This document shows positions 1 to 8,298 of a DNA stretch of 64,000 bases, piece after piece. Both the position numbers and the translations under genes were made by a program. Source of the DNA: Psychrobacter luti. GTDB lineage: Bacteria; Pseudomonadota; Gammaproteobacteria; Pseudomonadales; Moraxellaceae. The notes under the pieces are model-generated. The model had not been told where the DNA came from, did no database searches, and saw nothing but the letters and a program-made list of their open reading frames with translations. The DNA lies in NCBI RefSeq assembly GCF_014192115.1, contig NZ_JACHXL010000001.1, positions 186,001-250,000 on the forward strand, in the 5' to 3' direction. Numbering within the stretch: the stretch's first letter is position 1; every line of letters starts with the position of its first letter.

Positions 1-291
1 CTAGACGTCAGTCTAGAGACAGGGCGTACGCACCAAATTCGAGTACATCTTAGCCATATTACGTATCCGATAGTCGGTGACCGTGTTTATGGGGGTCGTC
101 GTCAATTGCGTGCCGGTTTAACAGAAGCCCAGCGTCAAGCGATTAATAATTTCCCGCGCCAAGCATTGCACGCTTATACCTTGGGCTTTGTTCATCCAAC
201 GACTGGCGAAGACATCGAAGTCACAACGCCAATCCCTGAAGATATGCAGCAATTGATGGCAGTTTTAAGCGATGGCTATGACGAAGAATAA
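1..291 (+). CDS. rluD: 23S rRNA pseudouridine synthase RluD, C-terminal fragment
   Basis: The frame is open from base 1 to a TAA at 289-291, giving the last 96 residues; the start lies outside the window. The motif LETGRTHQIRVHL is the C-terminal signature of the RluA/RluD family, which isomerises uridines in helix 69 of 23S rRNA. It is followed by the typical GD-x-VYGG-R stretch and a tail with HP-x(3)-GE. The acidic ending (DGYDEE) is ordinary. The next gene, 89 bases downstream, is pgeF, and rluD-pgeF is a common gammaproteobacterial pair, which favours RluD over RluA or RluC. The catalytic Asp region is not in view, so the exact family member is inferred. Confidence 0.9.
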   Translation, partial: LDVSLETGRTHQIRVHLSHITYPIVGDRVYGGRRQLRAGLTEAQRQAINNFPRQALHAYTLGFVHPTTGEDIEVTTPIPEDMQQLMAVLSDGYDEE

Positions 292-380
292 TCATTAATG
301 ACTTCATGATGTTTATTTAAAAAAGCATAAATTAGCGGTAATGCCTTAATAACGATAATGAGAAGTGTGGTAAATCGACC

Positions 381-1277
381 ATGACTAGCACAATAAACAA
401 GCTTCCTATTACCTTGCTCGCTCAGCTTAATGAGGTGGCTGTTTTCCAAACAGCGGCTTTTAGTAATGATGATAATGCTGACGCTATTGCTGCTAATTCA
501 CAAAATCAGCAGCAAACAGACCAGAAAAGCCAGGCAAGTTATGGAGCGCTAAATTTAGGCTTTCATGTTAATGACAATGCAAAGACCGTCTTAAACAATC
601 GCATGCATTTACTGAACGCTATCAATGAGCAATTAGTAGAAAATCAGCGCCAGTCGATTGATAGCTTGCACTGGCTCAATCAGGTTCATGGTAAGCAGAT
701 TCATGATATCGATGTGACCGCGCTGACTATGCGTCCGCTCGATGCTGATGCTATGGTTAGCAGCCAAGTGAACTTAGGGCTTGCGATTATGACCGCCGAT
801 TGTGTGCCGATTGTTTTATATCAGCCAGCAACGGAGCAGATAGCCGCCATACATGCAGGCTGGCAAGGACTGGCATGTGGTGTTATTAAAGCGACGGTCG
901 AACGCTTTAATAGCTTTGAACCAATCATGGCATGGATTGGTGTCTGTATTAGTCAAGAGAATTATGAAGTCGGCAGACAAGTGCGAGATAAGCTGTTAAC
1001 AGGGTGTATCGAAAATCAAACCTTAGTAGCGCAGCATCTAGAGAGTTTTGAACAACGTTACGTCTTAGCTTCTGAGGCGGATAAAATTAAGCTGAACTTA
1101 CCAATGCTTGCTGCTGATCAATTAAATAGTGAAGGGATTATAGTCAGCAATGACTCCGCTGTACCTTGCAGTTATGCTGACCCGCATTATTATTCTTATC
1201 GGCGTCAAACGCACCTTCAGCAGCCTGCGACAGGACGTATGGCATTGGTCATTGTCCGCAGCCTTGCTGTTTGTTGA
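381..1277 (+). CDS. pgeF: Peptidoglycan editing factor PgeF (YfiH/laccase-domain family)
   Basis: This 298-residue protein belongs to the Cu-oxidase_4 family (YfiH, DUF152). Family members act on purine nucleosides and in E. coli keep incorrect amino acids out of peptidoglycan precursors. Visible signatures are LNQVHG, a DADAMV-x-LG-x(3)-TADCVP segment with the metal-binding Cys, AAIHAGW with the metal-binding His, and PHYYSYRR near the C terminus. It is longer than the usual ~245 residues. Most of the excess is an Asn/Gln/Asp-rich insertion around residues 30-55, before the conserved GALNLGFHV strand. The ATG at 381 has only a weak ribosome site. The gene follows rluD as in many relatives. 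The family call is secure; the exact cellular role is by homology. Confidence 0.93.
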   Translation: MTSTINKLPITLLAQLNEVAVFQTAAFSNDDNADAIAANSQNQQQTDQKSQASYGALNLGFHVNDNAKTVLNNRMHLLNAINEQLVENQRQSIDSLHWLNQVHGKQIHDIDVTALTMRPLDADAMVSSQVNLGLAIMTADCVPIVLYQPATEQIAAIHAGWQGLACGVIKATVERFNSFEPIMAWIGVCISQENYEVGRQVRDKLLTGCIENQTLVAQHLESFEQRYVLASEADKIKLNLPMLAADQLNSEGIIVSNDSAVPCSYADPHYYSYRRQTHLQQPATGRMALVIVRSLAVC

Positions 1278-1334
1278 TGCAAATAATTGGCGATAGTTTT
1301 TAAACAATAAAGCGCATTATATTGATGATGCAAT

Positions 1335-1374
1335 AAAAAATAGCAGGCTTATCATTAGTCTGCTATTTTTTTTA
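1335..1374. terminator. Bidirectional intrinsic terminator between pgeF and the YeeE/YedE gene
   Basis: The arms aaaaaatagcag (1335-1346) and ctgctatttttt (1360-1371) are perfectly complementary around a 13-base loop. A T-run follows on the plus strand and an A-run precedes, so the hairpin can serve both convergent genes. Confidence 0.85.
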
Positions 1375-1394
1375 TTAAAATTATACTTTAGGAA

Positions 1395-2666
1395 TTAGCA
1401 TACAGAATCATTTGATTTTGGCACGGATAGCCCGAATAAAGGACGCAGATATAAGGCTAAAAAAGTCCCTGCCATCGCCATGATGCCCCATATATAACCA
1501 TGAGCACTAAAAGAGGCGATGCCGCCGAAGTAAGCACCGATGTTACAGCCGAATGCCAAACGTGCGCCATAGCCCATCATTAACCCGCCAATCACCGAAG
1601 CGGCGAAATTCCCCAAAGTAATCTGGGTGAATTTGAATAAACCACCGGCTGCTGAGGCAATAAAAGCACCAATGATAATGCCGATATTCATGACGGTGGT
1701 TGAATCAGCGAAAATAGATGCGTTCAATGCGGCGGCATTCGCCCCTTGCCAATAGCCCCAGTTGGCAACATCAACACCAAAATTGCTGGCGATTTTAGAG
1801 CCCCACAATGAAAATGCAGAAGTAATGCCCCATGGTTGACCACGTGTGAGCAAGGTTAAAGCATTTAATATCGCTAAGACAATGGCGGCTGCGAACAATG
1901 GCCAAGAACCTCGAAAAATACGTCTCCAACCTGACTCAGTTGGAACGGGAGCCATCTTTGGAGCCTTGGTCTTTTTCTCAACAACGAGCGTAACCCACGC
2001 AATTAAAGCAAACAGCACTAAAGACAATACCCAAGCACCGCTATAACCAAGACCAGTAGAGGTGGCTAAAGAAAAAGGCGCAAAAGAGGGCATCTCTTCT
2101 GTCCAAAACGGCAGATGATAAGCACCAATGGTCGCGCCAATGACGAAGAAAATAAAGGTGATAAACATCACCGAACGTCCGCCGCCTACTGCGTAAAGCG
2201 TACCAGAAGCACAGCCACCGCCAAGCTGCATGCCAATACCAAATACAAAAGCGCCGACCAGTAGACTGACACCAACTGGTGACACATAACCTGCGACCGA
2301 GCTGCCAAAAATCGTCGTTCCATAAGCGAGAATGGGCGCAAACAACGTAACTGCAACGGCCAACATCAACATATGAGAGCGCATTGCTTGTCCATTACCA
2401 ACCGACATCAGGCGTCTAAAGGCAGAAGTAAAACCAAAGCGCGCATGAAATAAGGTATAGCCGAGCAACAAGCCGATACCGAAAAGCAGCGGTTGGGCGG
2501 TAGTCTGGGTAATAGACAAATAGACCAACAGGATAATACCAACAATAGCGCCACCTATTATCAATGGTTTTTGTGGATTATTTAAAGCCAGTGTCTCTTT
2601 AGCAATCGGGTCTTGTGTATCGTTCACGGGCTGAACGCTCGTCGTTATAGTCGTCAAGGGAATCAC
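1395..2666 (-). CDS. YeeE/YedE-family sulfur-compound transporter (TsuA-like)
   Basis: This 423-residue polytopic inner-membrane protein has about ten hydrophobic segments after a soluble N terminus of ~30 residues. Two glycine/cysteine signatures of the DUF395/TsuA family are visible: GGGCASGTLYAVGGG near residue 150 and GCNIGAYFGG near residue 375. In TsuA such cysteines line the thiosulfate path, so import of thiosulfate or a related sulfur species is the likely role. Both repeats are in one chain, as in TsuA, rather than in two short subunits. The GTG start at 2666 sits almost directly on an AAGGA sequence, so a slightly later start (TTG at codon 4) is possible. No rhodanese or TusA-like gene adjoins it. 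The substrate is inferred. Confidence 0.82.
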   Translation of the reverse strand: MIPLTTITTSVQPVNDTQDPIAKETLALNNPQKPLIIGGAIVGIILLVYLSITQTTAQPLLFGIGLLLGYTLFHARFGFTSAFRRLMSVGNGQAMRSHMLMLAVAVTLFAPILAYGTTIFGSSVAGYVSPVGVSLLVGAFVFGIGMQLGGGCASGTLYAVGGGRSVMFITFIFFVIGATIGAYHLPFWTEEMPSFAPFSLATSTGLGYSGAWVLSLVLFALIAWVTLVVEKKTKAPKMAPVPTESGWRRIFRGSWPLFAAAIVLAILNALTLLTRGQPWGITSAFSLWGSKIASNFGVDVANWGYWQGANAAALNASIFADSTTVMNIGIIIGAFIASAAGGLFKFTQITLGNFAASVIGGLMMGYGARLAFGCNIGAYFGGIASFSAHGYIWGIMAMAGTFLALYLRPLFGLSVPKSNDSVC

Positions 2667-3182
2667 ATCCTTCTCTGATATAATGTTTCAGAGTTCATTG
2701 TTTGTATCATTATTTATGATAGGGTATTTGGAATATCCAACAGATTTTTCTAGGTATGATTGAATAAGGGCTATATGATAGACCCGTTTTAAAGAGTCAC
2801 TACAAGAAGAGCAGGAATTATCATATTCATATATGGAATAACTATTTAAGTTTTAATGAATGCTAATCCTAAATGAATGCCGAAGCATGTATATACCTAA
2901 ATACATATTCTTTGTCATTGAATTCAATCAATTTGATTTTACGTTTGAGTTAGGTTTTAATCATTATGTATTCCTACCTCACAAATTAAGCACCGAAAAA
3001 TACCGCAGCTTAATCAAGGTTGAATTTATCAAAGCTTGCCTCATATCAATGAATTAATGCGTCCGCTGTCCTATATAATAGCTAACTGCTACATAACAGT
3101 AGCAAAATAAAGTATTTACAATAAAAACTATTTAACATTTGCAGAATTACTACTATTCACCCAATCCATTATTAGAGTTCGT
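2667..3182. other. Divergent intergenic region, no convincing gene
   Basis: This 516-base AT-rich spacer separates the minus-strand sulfur transporter from the plus-strand flavodoxin. It must hold both promoters. A short dyad, ttgga-ata-tccaa, lies near 2729-2741 on the transporter side and could be an operator. A 65-codon open frame at 2860-3057 lacks a ribosome site and family resemblance. Confidence 0.5.
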
Positions 3183-3782
3183 ATGACTACATCTATCACG
3201 TCTTCCTCAGCTTCCACAGACAATCCGCCTAACGTATCGATGGCGGTCATCTACCATAGTAATTATGGACATACTAGGCGCGTTGCCGAAGCCATAGTAA
3301 CGGGCGCGCGCCAGCAATTGCCAGAGGCACAAGCCAAAGCTGTTGATGTCAATGATGTCGATTGGGATTTTTTAGATCAAGCAGATTTGTTGGTTTTTGG
3401 TAGTGCCGTATATATGGGCAGCGTGACAGCAGGCTTTAAGACTTTTATGGACGCGACATCCAAGCGTTGGTATCACGGCAAATGGCAAGGCAAATGGGCA
3501 GCCGGTTTCGCCAACTCAGGTGGGCTTAGCGGCGATAAGCTTGCTGTACTACAGCAGATTTGTCTTTATAGCATGCAGCATGGGATGAACTGGATAGGAT
3601 TGCCGCTCAGACCGACGGGACATGAGCCTCATGATTTAAATCGTTTATCGAGTAATTTGGGTTTGATGACCCAGTCGCTTGATGGTCCACCTGAAGAAAC
3701 TCCAGGGAAAGGCGATATTGATACGGCTATGTGGTTTGGTGAGCATTTAGCGAAGACCATTATTAAGCATCAGCCTAGATAG
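3183..3782 (+). CDS. Flavodoxin-fold NAD(P)H:quinone oxidoreductase, WrbA-like
   Basis: This 199-residue soluble protein has the FMN-binding signature of the flavodoxin/WrbA group: a beta strand, then YHSNYGHTRRVAEAI for the phosphate loop (residues ~25-40). LLVFGSAVYMGSVTAGFKTFMD binds the flavin ring, and WAAGFANSGG precedes the third flavin loop. The GSP-x-YG motif of true WrbA is replaced by GSAVYMGS, so it is a WrbA-like relative rather than a certain WrbA. Expected activity is FMN-dependent two-electron reduction of quinones or related acceptors. It appears monocistronic, with its own promoter region and a strong terminator downstream. Confidence 0.8.
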   Translation: MTTSITSSSASTDNPPNVSMAVIYHSNYGHTRRVAEAIVTGARQQLPEAQAKAVDVNDVDWDFLDQADLLVFGSAVYMGSVTAGFKTFMDATSKRWYHGKWQGKWAAGFANSGGLSGDKLAVLQQICLYSMQHGMNWIGLPLRPTGHEPHDLNRLSSNLGLMTQSLDGPPEETPGKGDIDTAMWFGEHLAKTIIKHQPR

Positions 3783-3866
3783 CAGATGAAAGCCTCTAGA
3801 AACTAGCGTAAGCAGTCACTCAGGCGCTATTAGTATTTTGAGGGCTTTATGAAGCGCAAAGCAAGA

Positions 3867-3897
3867 AAGCAGATATCAATCGATATCTGCTTTTTTT
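3867..3897. terminator. Intrinsic terminator (usable by both convergent genes)
   Basis: The 9-bp arms gcagatatc (3869-3877) and gatatctgc (3882-3890) flank a 4-base loop and are followed by seven T. The stop codon of the minus-strand lipoprotein gene (3896-3898) lies inside the T-run, so the two transcription units converge on this hairpin. Confidence 0.85.
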
Positions 3898-4189
3898 ATT
3901 GAGCATGATTTTGTGTTGATATCTTTTTAACTGTAATCGTTCTAGTAACATTATTATCAATGATAAAGGGGTTATCAACAGTATTCTTAGCAGGAATAAT
4001 CATAACTAATGGGGCAATAGAGGTAGAGATATTGTCATTCGGCACAGCTGTCAGTGGTACATCTTTGACAGCGAAAGCTTTCGCGGGAATACTTTTGACA
4101 GGAATAGGGCTTTCGACAAATTGGAAAGACTGGCAACCTGTCAGGGGCATCGTCGCTAAAAGTAGACAGATAAAGGTAAATGATTTCAT
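3896..4189 (-). CDS. Small predicted lipoprotein, function unknown
   Basis: The 97-residue product begins with a short basic n-region (MKSF) and a hydrophobic core. A lipobox, LTGC, has its Cys at residue 19, predicting export and lipidation. The mature part is a repetitive Pro/Val/Ala/Lys sequence (VKSIPAKAFAVKDVPLTAVP) with a basic, Thr/Ile-rich end and no recognised domain. A longer plus-strand open frame overlaps it antisense, but the signal peptide and the terminator just downstream support the minus-strand reading. The promoter would lie in the 4190-4878 spacer, which holds a Fur-box-like sequence 219 bases upstream. Confidence 0.6.
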   Translation of the reverse strand: MKSFTFICLLLATMPLTGCQSFQFVESPIPVKSIPAKAFAVKDVPLTAVPNDNISTSIAPLVMIIPAKNTVDNPFIIDNNVTRTITVKKISTQNHAQ

Positions 4190-4407
4190 AAGGACATCTC
4201 AGGTAATAGTTAGCAACGTCAAGATAGTTAGTAACGTTAAAATAATGAGCGACGTTAGCATGGCGCTTATCATAAACAAAATAAAGGATAAGGCAAAAGA
4301 GTATTGGTTATTAAGGTAGACATAATACATAAGCTATAGAGAACAGGAGGTATAACGCCATAGAAAGGTAAATCTCCCTAACTGCTATGTATCTATTATG
4401 TACACTC

Positions 4408-4425
4408 ATAATTGATAATGATAAG
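4408..4425. promoter_or_regulatory. Possible Fur-box-like operator
   Basis: Three abutting hexamers, ATAATT-GATAAT-GATAAG, match the NAT(A/T)AT repeat description of Fur binding sites. It lies in the spacer between the lipoprotein gene and the cytochrome/amine oxidase unit. In AT-rich DNA such matches arise by chance, so this is a weak call. Confidence 0.3.
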
Positions 4426-4581
4426 CAAAAAAGTCTAATTTTATTAGGTAAATAATTTATTATATTCGTTTTTATGAATTAAAATAAGTTTTATCGGACT
4501 TTAGTGATTGTTTTCTAAAGGATTATTCTAATTATTTTTAATTATAATATAGAAAAGCATATTATCTATTAGGATTTGGCA

Positions 4582-4668
4582 ATGATTCAACGTTTCTTTA
4601 AGTTTTGTAAAAACATGCAGTCAATGCGTTACTATTCAAGTAATAGTCGTGAAATAGTCTTACATTAG
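4582..4668 (+). CDS. Possible 28-residue small protein
   Basis: An ATG at 4582 lies seven bases after AGGA (4571-4574) and 34 bases after a TATAAT-like box (4543-4548). The frame encodes 28 residues starting MIQRFFKFCK and ends with TAG. The peptide is basic and aromatic with one Cys. I do not recognise it. The ribosome site and spacing are the only support, so it may be chance. Confidence 0.25.
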   Translation: MIQRFFKFCKNMQSMRYYSSNSREIVLH

Positions 4669-4878
4669 TGAGGTGAGTAGACATTATTTAGCAACTATCT
4701 TTGTTAGATTGTTTTTATTACCCTGTTTTATGAAGCATTTACTGGACGATTTGCTACCTCATTTAATGGATTATCCATTGGGCATTATAAATCATCAGTT
4801 ATAAAAACTTGCCCAATATCAAATGTCTTATCCCAACAATAATTACAACACCCTAGGTGCCAGCTATATGAGGATATT

Positions 4879-6318
4879 ATGAAGCCACTTTCTGTGATGT
4901 TATCGATGCTAGCCATTGGTATTACCTCCAGTGCCGTGATGGCTGAAGGTGTTAACCTTCCTAATGCCAGCTTACCCAATGTAAGCCCTGCCAATAGCGA
5001 GCTTGTCAACCGCGGTGCATATATTGCCCGTGCTGCTGACTGTATGGCGTGCCATGGTGAGGATTACACCGGCGGCACAGCGATTGAAACTCCGATGGGA
5101 GAGATTTATTCAACCAATATTACCCCCTCTAAACGTTACGGTATCGGCGATTATACCGAAACGGATTTAAAGAACGCTTTGCAAAAAGGTCGTGCACCGA
5201 GCCATATGCTGTATCCAGCCATGCCGTATCCTTCTTATAGCGGTATGAAAGAAGAAGATATCAGCGCATTGTTTACTTATTTGCAAACTGTTCCGGCAGT
5301 CGATGAAGCCCCGAAGCACAAAACCAATTTACCATTTCCTTTTAATATTCGCAGCTTAATGCTTGGCTGGAATTTTCTTAATGTACCGTCTACTGAAAAG
5401 CGCGACGGACTGAACGAGACGCAAAAACGCGGTGAATATCTGGTCAACAATTTAGAGCATTGCGGCACTTGTCATACCCCGCGTAATAGCACCATGGGTT
5501 TTGATAAAAAAATGTACTTATCAGGTGCTCAGCTTGGTCATTGGCATGCGCCAAATATCACGCCTGATGAGTCGAGCGGTATTGGCAGTTGGAGTGAGCA
5601 AGATATTATCACCTATCTACGTACCGGTGAGCTAGACCAACGCGCTTATGCGGGTGGTCCCATGGGTGAGGCAGTCGCGCATAGTACGCGATATCTAAAG
5701 AATGAAGATTTGAGTGCCATTGCCTCTTACCTAAAAGCCGTACCTGCCATTCAAACAGACGATAAAGTCTCTGCTGTCGATGTATCGCGCTTGCCAACGC
5801 CCGTCAATGAATCTATTACTCATGACTTACTTGCGCAAAAAGATTATTTAGCGCAAGCAAAAACAGAGGTGAGCAATGGTAGCAATTCACCAGAATCGCT
5901 ATATCTAGCAGCGTGTGGTAGCTGTCACGGTGTCGATGGTTACGGTCAGCCTGATGCGCGTTATGCGCCTATCGTGGGACTCAGCAGTATTCGCCGTGAA
6001 AAGCCTGATGCCCTTGTTAACATGATACTTCATGGGGTAGAGGGAGCGACTGATACGTCGCCTATCATGCCGGGATTCTCAGAAGAGCTGAACAGTGATC
6101 AAATTGCTGGCATTGCCAATTACGTACGTGTCAATTTTGGTGGGCTTACTAAAAGTGAGGTAAGTGCTGCTGATGTCGATCGCATCGCTAACACAGGGGT
6201 GGATAAACCCTTCTTAATCAAGTATGCAGGTTTATTGGCAATCATCGGTATTCTCGTCGCTATTGCGGTCATTATATTTATTATACGAGCCATTTTACGT
6301 TCTAAGCGCCGCCGTTAA
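4879..6318 (+). CDS. Membrane-anchored triheme cytochrome c (alcohol/amine dehydrogenase cytochrome subunit type)
   Basis: The 479-residue precursor has a Sec signal peptide (residues 1-22, ending AVMA). Three CxxCH haem-c sites follow: CMACH (55-59), CGTCH (195-199) and CGSCH (346-350). One C-terminal membrane helix (about 447-470) ends in a basic stop-transfer tail, RSKRRR. The three-domain layout matches the cytochrome subunits of membrane-bound alcohol and gluconate dehydrogenases, which pass electrons from a periplasmic dehydrogenase to ubiquinone or a terminal oxidase. AGGATATT provides a ribosome site before the ATG. The next genes encode an exported flavin amine oxidase and a second cytochrome c, so it probably accepts electrons from that flavoenzyme. 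The partner and final acceptor are inferred. Confidence 0.85.
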   Translation: MKPLSVMLSMLAIGITSSAVMAEGVNLPNASLPNVSPANSELVNRGAYIARAADCMACHGEDYTGGTAIETPMGEIYSTNITPSKRYGIGDYTETDLKNALQKGRAPSHMLYPAMPYPSYSGMKEEDISALFTYLQTVPAVDEAPKHKTNLPFPFNIRSLMLGWNFLNVPSTEKRDGLNETQKRGEYLVNNLEHCGTCHTPRNSTMGFDKKMYLSGAQLGHWHAPNITPDESSGIGSWSEQDIITYLRTGELDQRAYAGGPMGEAVAHSTRYLKNEDLSAIASYLKAVPAIQTDDKVSAVDVSRLPTPVNESITHDLLAQKDYLAQAKTEVSNGSNSPESLYLAACGSCHGVDGYGQPDARYAPIVGLSSIRREKPDALVNMILHGVEGATDTSPIMPGFSEELNSDQIAGIANYVRVNFGGLTKSEVSAADVDRIANTGVDKPFLIKYAGLLAIIGILVAIAVIIFIIRAILRSKRRR

Positions 6319-6552
6319 TTGGACATTAGCTATTTGTAATGACTTTTATTGAAATTGTTTTGACTTAAATATGCTCAATTGACGTCATACAAATAGCAAG
6401 AAACTCAATCAAACAGCGGACTATTAATCTTATAAATGCGTTTTAGGCAGCTATTATAAAACAATTATTATAGGGCAGGGATTCACGGCAATACGGTAGC
6501 GTAGGGCAGCTTGGCAAATAAGCGCAGAATTATGCCAAGCGGATAAATAGCA

Positions 6553-6582
6553 TAAATACTTATTAATAAAGATAAGTATTTA
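6553..6582. repeat. Perfect 11-bp inverted repeat
   Basis: The arms taaatacttat (6553-6563) and ataagtattta (6572-6582) are exact reverse complements separated by taataaag. No T-run follows, so it is not a classical terminator. It could be an operator, an mRNA-stability hairpin or a processing site between the two coding regions. Confidence 0.6.
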
Positions 6583-6591
6583 TCAATAGAA

Positions 6592-6626
6592 CCACTGTCT
6601 AAGAGCCAGTGTCTAAGAACCTGTGT
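6592..6626 (+). repeat. Short imperfect tandem repeat, 14-base unit
   Basis: Two near-identical units, ccactgtctaagag (6592-6605) and ccagtgtctaagaa (6606-6619), are followed by a partial third (cctgtgttta). They lie about 40 bases before the flavoenzyme start codon. Confidence 0.5.
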
Positions 6627-6665
6627 TTACCGTTATGCACGAACGTCTACTTTAAGGATATTATT

Positions 6666-8267
6666 ATGAAAGACATGCTTCAATCACCAACGCGGCGCCA
6701 ACTGCTTTCGATGATTGGTAAAACAGCGGGCGCAACCGCGATGTATCAGGCAATGACGACGTTAGGATTTGCATCAGAGTCGAGCTTTAAGGAAACCATG
6801 GACCTTAAGGGTGCACCGCCGGGTGCTAGTATCGTCATTCTTGGCGCTGGACTTGGCGGCCTGACCGCTGCTTACGAGCTACGTAAAGCGGGCTATGATG
6901 TCAAAGTGCTCGAGTTCCAGAACCGTGGCGGCGGTCGTAGTTGGACGCTTAATAGCGGTGATAAATATACCGAGCTTGGCGGCGAAGAAGTTACCTGCGA
7001 TTTTGAAGAAGGTAACTATTTTAATGGTGGACCATGGCGTCTGCCTAGTCATCACTATGCCGTCTTCCACTATTGCAAACAGTTCGGCGTTGAGATGCAA
7101 CCATTTGTGCAAACCAATGATCGTGCTTATTTGCATCGTACTACCCATTTCAATGGTGTGCCGCAGCGTTTAGGTGATATAAAAAATGACATCCAAGGTC
7201 ATGTAGCGGAACTGCTGTCAAAGTCAGTGAACGTCGGTGGTTTAGATCGTTCGGTTAATACTGAGGATAAAGAGAAGCTACTAGAAGGCTTAAAAGGTTG
7301 GGGCGTACTCGATAAAGACTATCGTTACCGTGCCAGCAATGCGACCAGTAAGCATCGTGGCTATAGCGTTTTCCCAGGTGGTGGCTTGATGCCTGATGAG
7401 AAGCCATCGAAGCCTTTGCCTATCAGTGAGATATTAGACTCGGGCATGTGGGCGGATATTTATGGCAATCATATGACTTATGGTCATCAACCAACGATGT
7501 TTCAGCCAGTGGGCGGTATGGGCAAAATCGGTGATGCTTTCACCCGTGAATGCCGTGATATGATTGAGTTTAATGCCAAAGTTACAAAGATTCACCAAGA
7601 TGAGACTGGCGTGACAGTCGATTATGTCGATAGCAATAGCCCTGATGGCGCAACCAAAACTATTCGCGCTGATTGGTGTGTCTGTAATATTCCGCTGACA
7701 GTATTGACTCAAATCGATATTAACGTCTCAAAACCAATGAAAGAAGCCATGGCAGCAGTGCCTTACGAGACTTCTTATAAAGTTGGCTTAGAGTTCAATC
7801 GCCGCTTTTGGGAAGAGGATGAGTGGATCTATGGCGGCTTGACCTATACTGATATGCCGATAGCCCAGATTGCTTATCCTTCAGAAAATATGTTTAAAAC
7901 GGGTACGGGGGTGTTATTAGGCGCTTATGGTTACGGTCCAACCTCTTATAAGTTTAATACCTTAACCCCGCAGGAGCGTATCAATGTTGCGCTGGCTTAC
8001 GGTAAATATATCCATCCTCAGTATCCAAAAGAGTTCCGCGCCGGTACATCAGTAGTATGGCACCGTATCCCGTGGACACTAGGTTGTTATGGTATTTGGA
8101 ATGAATCGACTCGTCGTCAGCATTATGACACCTTGTGTAGTATTGATAACCGTATTGTACTCACGGGCGAGCATTGCTCACACATTCCGGCATGGCAAGA
8201 AGGCGCTATTTTATCTGGTATGGATGCCGCTAAGCGCCTACATAAAAAAGCAAAAATGCTGGGTTAA
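6666..8267 (+). CDS. Tat-exported flavin amine oxidase/dehydrogenase, probable covalent FAD
   Basis: The ATG at 6666 follows AAGGATATTATT and gives 533 residues; an upstream in-frame extension has no ribosome site. The N terminus has a twin-arginine motif, TRRQLL (residues 9-14), then a hydrophobic stretch ending near residue 36, predicting folded export to the periplasm. A Rossmann dinucleotide motif, GAGLGG (60-65), is followed by an acidic strand end. The RGGGRSW and C-terminal TGEH...WQEGAILSG motifs are those of the flavin monoamine oxidase family. Cys474, in WTLGCYG, sits where monoamine oxidases attach FAD through cysteine. The flanking cytochrome c genes suggest electrons go to cytochrome rather than to oxygen, as known for NicA2-type enzymes. 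The substrate, presumably an amine, is unknown. Confidence 0.85.
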   Translation: MKDMLQSPTRRQLLSMIGKTAGATAMYQAMTTLGFASESSFKETMDLKGAPPGASIVILGAGLGGLTAAYELRKAGYDVKVLEFQNRGGGRSWTLNSGDKYTELGGEEVTCDFEEGNYFNGGPWRLPSHHYAVFHYCKQFGVEMQPFVQTNDRAYLHRTTHFNGVPQRLGDIKNDIQGHVAELLSKSVNVGGLDRSVNTEDKEKLLEGLKGWGVLDKDYRYRASNATSKHRGYSVFPGGGLMPDEKPSKPLPISEILDSGMWADIYGNHMTYGHQPTMFQPVGGMGKIGDAFTRECRDMIEFNAKVTKIHQDETGVTVDYVDSNSPDGATKTIRADWCVCNIPLTVLTQIDINVSKPMKEAMAAVPYETSYKVGLEFNRRFWEEDEWIYGGLTYTDMPIAQIAYPSENMFKTGTGVLLGAYGYGPTSYKFNTLTPQERINVALAYGKYIHPQYPKEFRAGTSVVWHRIPWTLGCYGIWNESTRRQHYDTLCSIDNRIVLTGEHCSHIPAWQEGAILSGMDAAKRLHKKAKMLG

Positions 8268-8298
8268 TATGAATAACTATAAAAATTCAGAGGCTATC

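Larger units (their letters stand above)
4190..4878. other. Long divergent spacer with regulatory features
   Basis: This 689-base AT-rich spacer lies between the lipoprotein gene (minus) and the triheme cytochrome gene (plus). I see three consecutive NATAAT-like hexamers at 4408-4425, a TATAAT-like -10 element at 4543-4548, and a 28-codon open frame with a ribosome site at 4582-4668. No RNA gene is recognisable. Confidence 0.5.
6319..6665. other. Gap inside the cytochrome/amine oxidase unit with hairpin and short repeats
   Basis: This 347-base gap carries no gene. It holds an 11-bp perfect inverted repeat (6553-6582) and an imperfect 14-base tandem repeat (6592-6626), then the AAGGATATT ribosome site of the flavoenzyme gene. 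The length leaves room for a second promoter. Confidence 0.5.

Noticed and set aside
2860-3057. 65-codon plus-strand open frame upstream of the flavodoxin gene
   Set aside because: No ribosome site, AT-biased composition and no family resemblance; it lies in a promoter-bearing spacer.
3960-4319. 119-codon plus-strand frame antisense to the small lipoprotein gene
   Set aside because: The opposite strand has a lipobox signal peptide and a terminator right after its stop; the plus-strand product is low-complexity and has no ribosome site.
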